NCBI GenBank assembly: GCA_002471195.1 | Contig: DKPN01000047.1 | Coordinates: 62,001 to 126,000 of the forward strand | DNA: 64,000 bases | Direction: 5' to 3' | Source of the DNA: Bacteroides sp. UBA7333 | Lineage (GTDB): Bacteria; Bacteroidota; Bacteroidia; Bacteroidales; Bacteroidaceae | In this document: piece after piece, positions 63,090 to 64,000 of the stretch | Position numbering within the stretch: the stretch's first letter is position 1 | How the letters are laid out: the number at the start of each line of letters is the position of its first letter | Position numbers and translations under genes: made by a program | The notes under the pieces: model-generated | Seen by the model: the letters and a program-made list of their open reading frames with translations, nothing else | The model's database searches: none | Told to the model about the DNA's origin: nothing

Positions 63090-64000
63090 ATGAAACGAAT
63101 TAAATATTATATTTTAACATCGCTCTCTTTGATGTTCATTTTAGCTTCATGCAGTCTCGACAGAAGTCCATTAGATCAATTTGCTGAAGATGATTTTTGG
63201 ACCAGTGAAGATAATGCTAAACTTGCTTTAACTGGATTATATAAAGCAAATATTCATTTTAACTCTCCTGAATACAATCCGAGTGATTGGTGGTCGTATG
63301 GTGGATTGCTTTTTATGGAACTCCCCACTGATAATGCTTACGACAGACGTGGTACGAATTCGAATTTCTATAAAATGACAAACGGCAACTTATTGTCTAA
63401 CAATGGCTACATCAAAAACTATTGGGATAATTCTTATGCCAAAATTGCACGATGCAACCGTTTTTTAGATGGGATCATTAACTTTAGTGATCAAGCTGTA
63501 GTCAATCGCTTTTCGGCAGAAGCACGTTTTATACGTGCGGCACAATATTTTTATCTATCGCAATTCTTTCAAGATGTTCCTCTTGTTACGAAAGTATTAA
63601 CTAAAGATGAAGCCAATACCGTAAAGAAAAGCTCCAAACAAGAAATTACAGATTTCATAATCAAGGAATTCAGAGAAGCGGCAGCAAACCTGCCACGTTT
63701 TAAAGATCTTGGTGCGTTAGAAACCGGTCGTTGTAGCAAACAAGCCTCTCTTGCATTTTTAGGAAGAACATTACTGGCTGCCAAAGAATATACAGAGGCA
63801 TCAAAAGTATATAAAGAAATAATTGACTTGGGAGATAATGAGATTGATCCTAATTATTCATCTCTATTTTTACCTTCGAATGAAAATTCGAATGAAAATA
63901 TTTTTTCAATGCAATATTTACAAGATCTAGCAGGTAACGCTCTTCCACAACACACATTTCCAGTGAAAGACGGAGGATGGTGCCTTATTAATGTTGCAGC
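63090..64000 (+). CDS. SusD/RagB-family nutrient-binding lipoprotein, N-terminal part
   Basis: The frame opens at ATG 63090, seven bases after the SusC stop, and runs off the window end after 303 codons. The lipobox L-A-S-C puts the lipid on Cys21, and the following R-S-P-L-D-Q-F-A-E-D-D-F-W is the classic SusD start. A helical TPR-like core follows, with R-F-L-D-G-I and A-E-A-R-F-I-R-A-A-Q-Y-F-Y-L near 142-158. SusD proteins are surface lids over the SusC barrel and bind the glycan. About half of the gene is missing. Confidence 0.93.
   Translation, partial: MKRIKYYILTSLSLMFILASCSLDRSPLDQFAEDDFWTSEDNAKLALTGLYKANIHFNSPEYNPSDWWSYGGLLFMELPTDNAYDRRGTNSNFYKMTNGNLLSNNGYIKNYWDNSYAKIARCNRFLDGIINFSDQAVVNRFSAEARFIRAAQYFYLSQFFQDVPLVTKVLTKDEANTVKKSSKQEITDFIIKEFREAAANLPRFKDLGALETGRCSKQASLAFLGRTLLAAKEYTEASKVYKEIIDLGDNEIDPNYSSLFLPSNENSNENIFSMQYLQDLAGNALPQHTFPVKDGGWCLINVA

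Overview
The window is a piece of a Bacteroidales chromosome (phylum Bacteroidota), most like Bacteroides, Parabacteroides or Dysgonomonas; I cannot fix the genus. The reasons are: AT-rich DNA; promoters of the Bacteroidota type (TTTG near -33, TAnnTTTG near -7) in front of many genes; a SusC/SusD pair with its own ECF sigma and FecR anti-sigma factors; a fimbrillin (type V pilus) gene cluster; DUF5683, DUF3575, DUF5119 and DUF2027 proteins; and an outer-membrane thiamine receptor operon under a TPP riboswitch. I see no transposase, phage gene, CRISPR array, tRNA or rRNA.

Layout. 1-95 is the tail of an aminoacyl-histidine dipeptidase. 96-675 holds a terminator, a candidate small RNA and the promoter of a giant alpha-2-macroglobulin-like protein (676-6330) whose thioester motif is missing. 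6331-12780 is the housekeeping block parA-parB-DUF5683-lytic transglycosylase-relA/spoT; the stretch before parA carries two parS-like half-sites and two DnaA-box-like sequences. 12777-16852 has a MerR regulator and an M23 peptidase (minus strand), then alaS (plus strand). 17014-17891 is a lysine exporter split into two overlapping genes. A small secreted protein and about 830 bases of non-coding DNA follow; the latter contains a regular array of four quasi-palindromes.

19321-29361 is one fimbrial operon: DUF3575, OmpA/TPR protein, DUF3575, DUF5119 lipoprotein, fimbrillin, second fimbrillin-like lipoprotein and a large tip-like lipoprotein. A strong hairpin follows the first fimbrillin gene. 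29366-36254 holds a beta-barrel protein, a DUF2027-Smr protein, a GH110 alpha-1,3-galactosidase, queA, a NUDIX hydrolase and a glutathione-peroxidase relative with no cysteine at all. 36352-39568 is a TonB-dependent receptor downstream of a LuxR-type regulator with a degenerate receiver domain. 39677-42660 is radA plus an FAD oxidoreductase. An orphan TPR histidine kinase and a cytosolic asparaginase come next.

46206-51458 is the threonine operon: structured leader with a short reading frame, thrA, an alkaline-phosphatase-superfamily protein annotated as phosphoglycerate mutase that probably fills the homoserine kinase step, and thrC. After a flavodoxin-fold reductase and a TauE-type permease comes the thiamine uptake operon on the minus strand (promoter, TPP riboswitch, TonB receptor, PnuC-type transporter, thiamine pyrophosphokinase). 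A divergent MscS channel and a 22-bp tandem repeat precede the last block: ECF sigma factor, FecR anti-sigma factor, STN-bearing SusC and a SusD cut off by the window end. In that block the SusC STN domain should signal ligand binding to FecR, which releases the sigma factor to raise expression of the SusC/SusD uptake pair.
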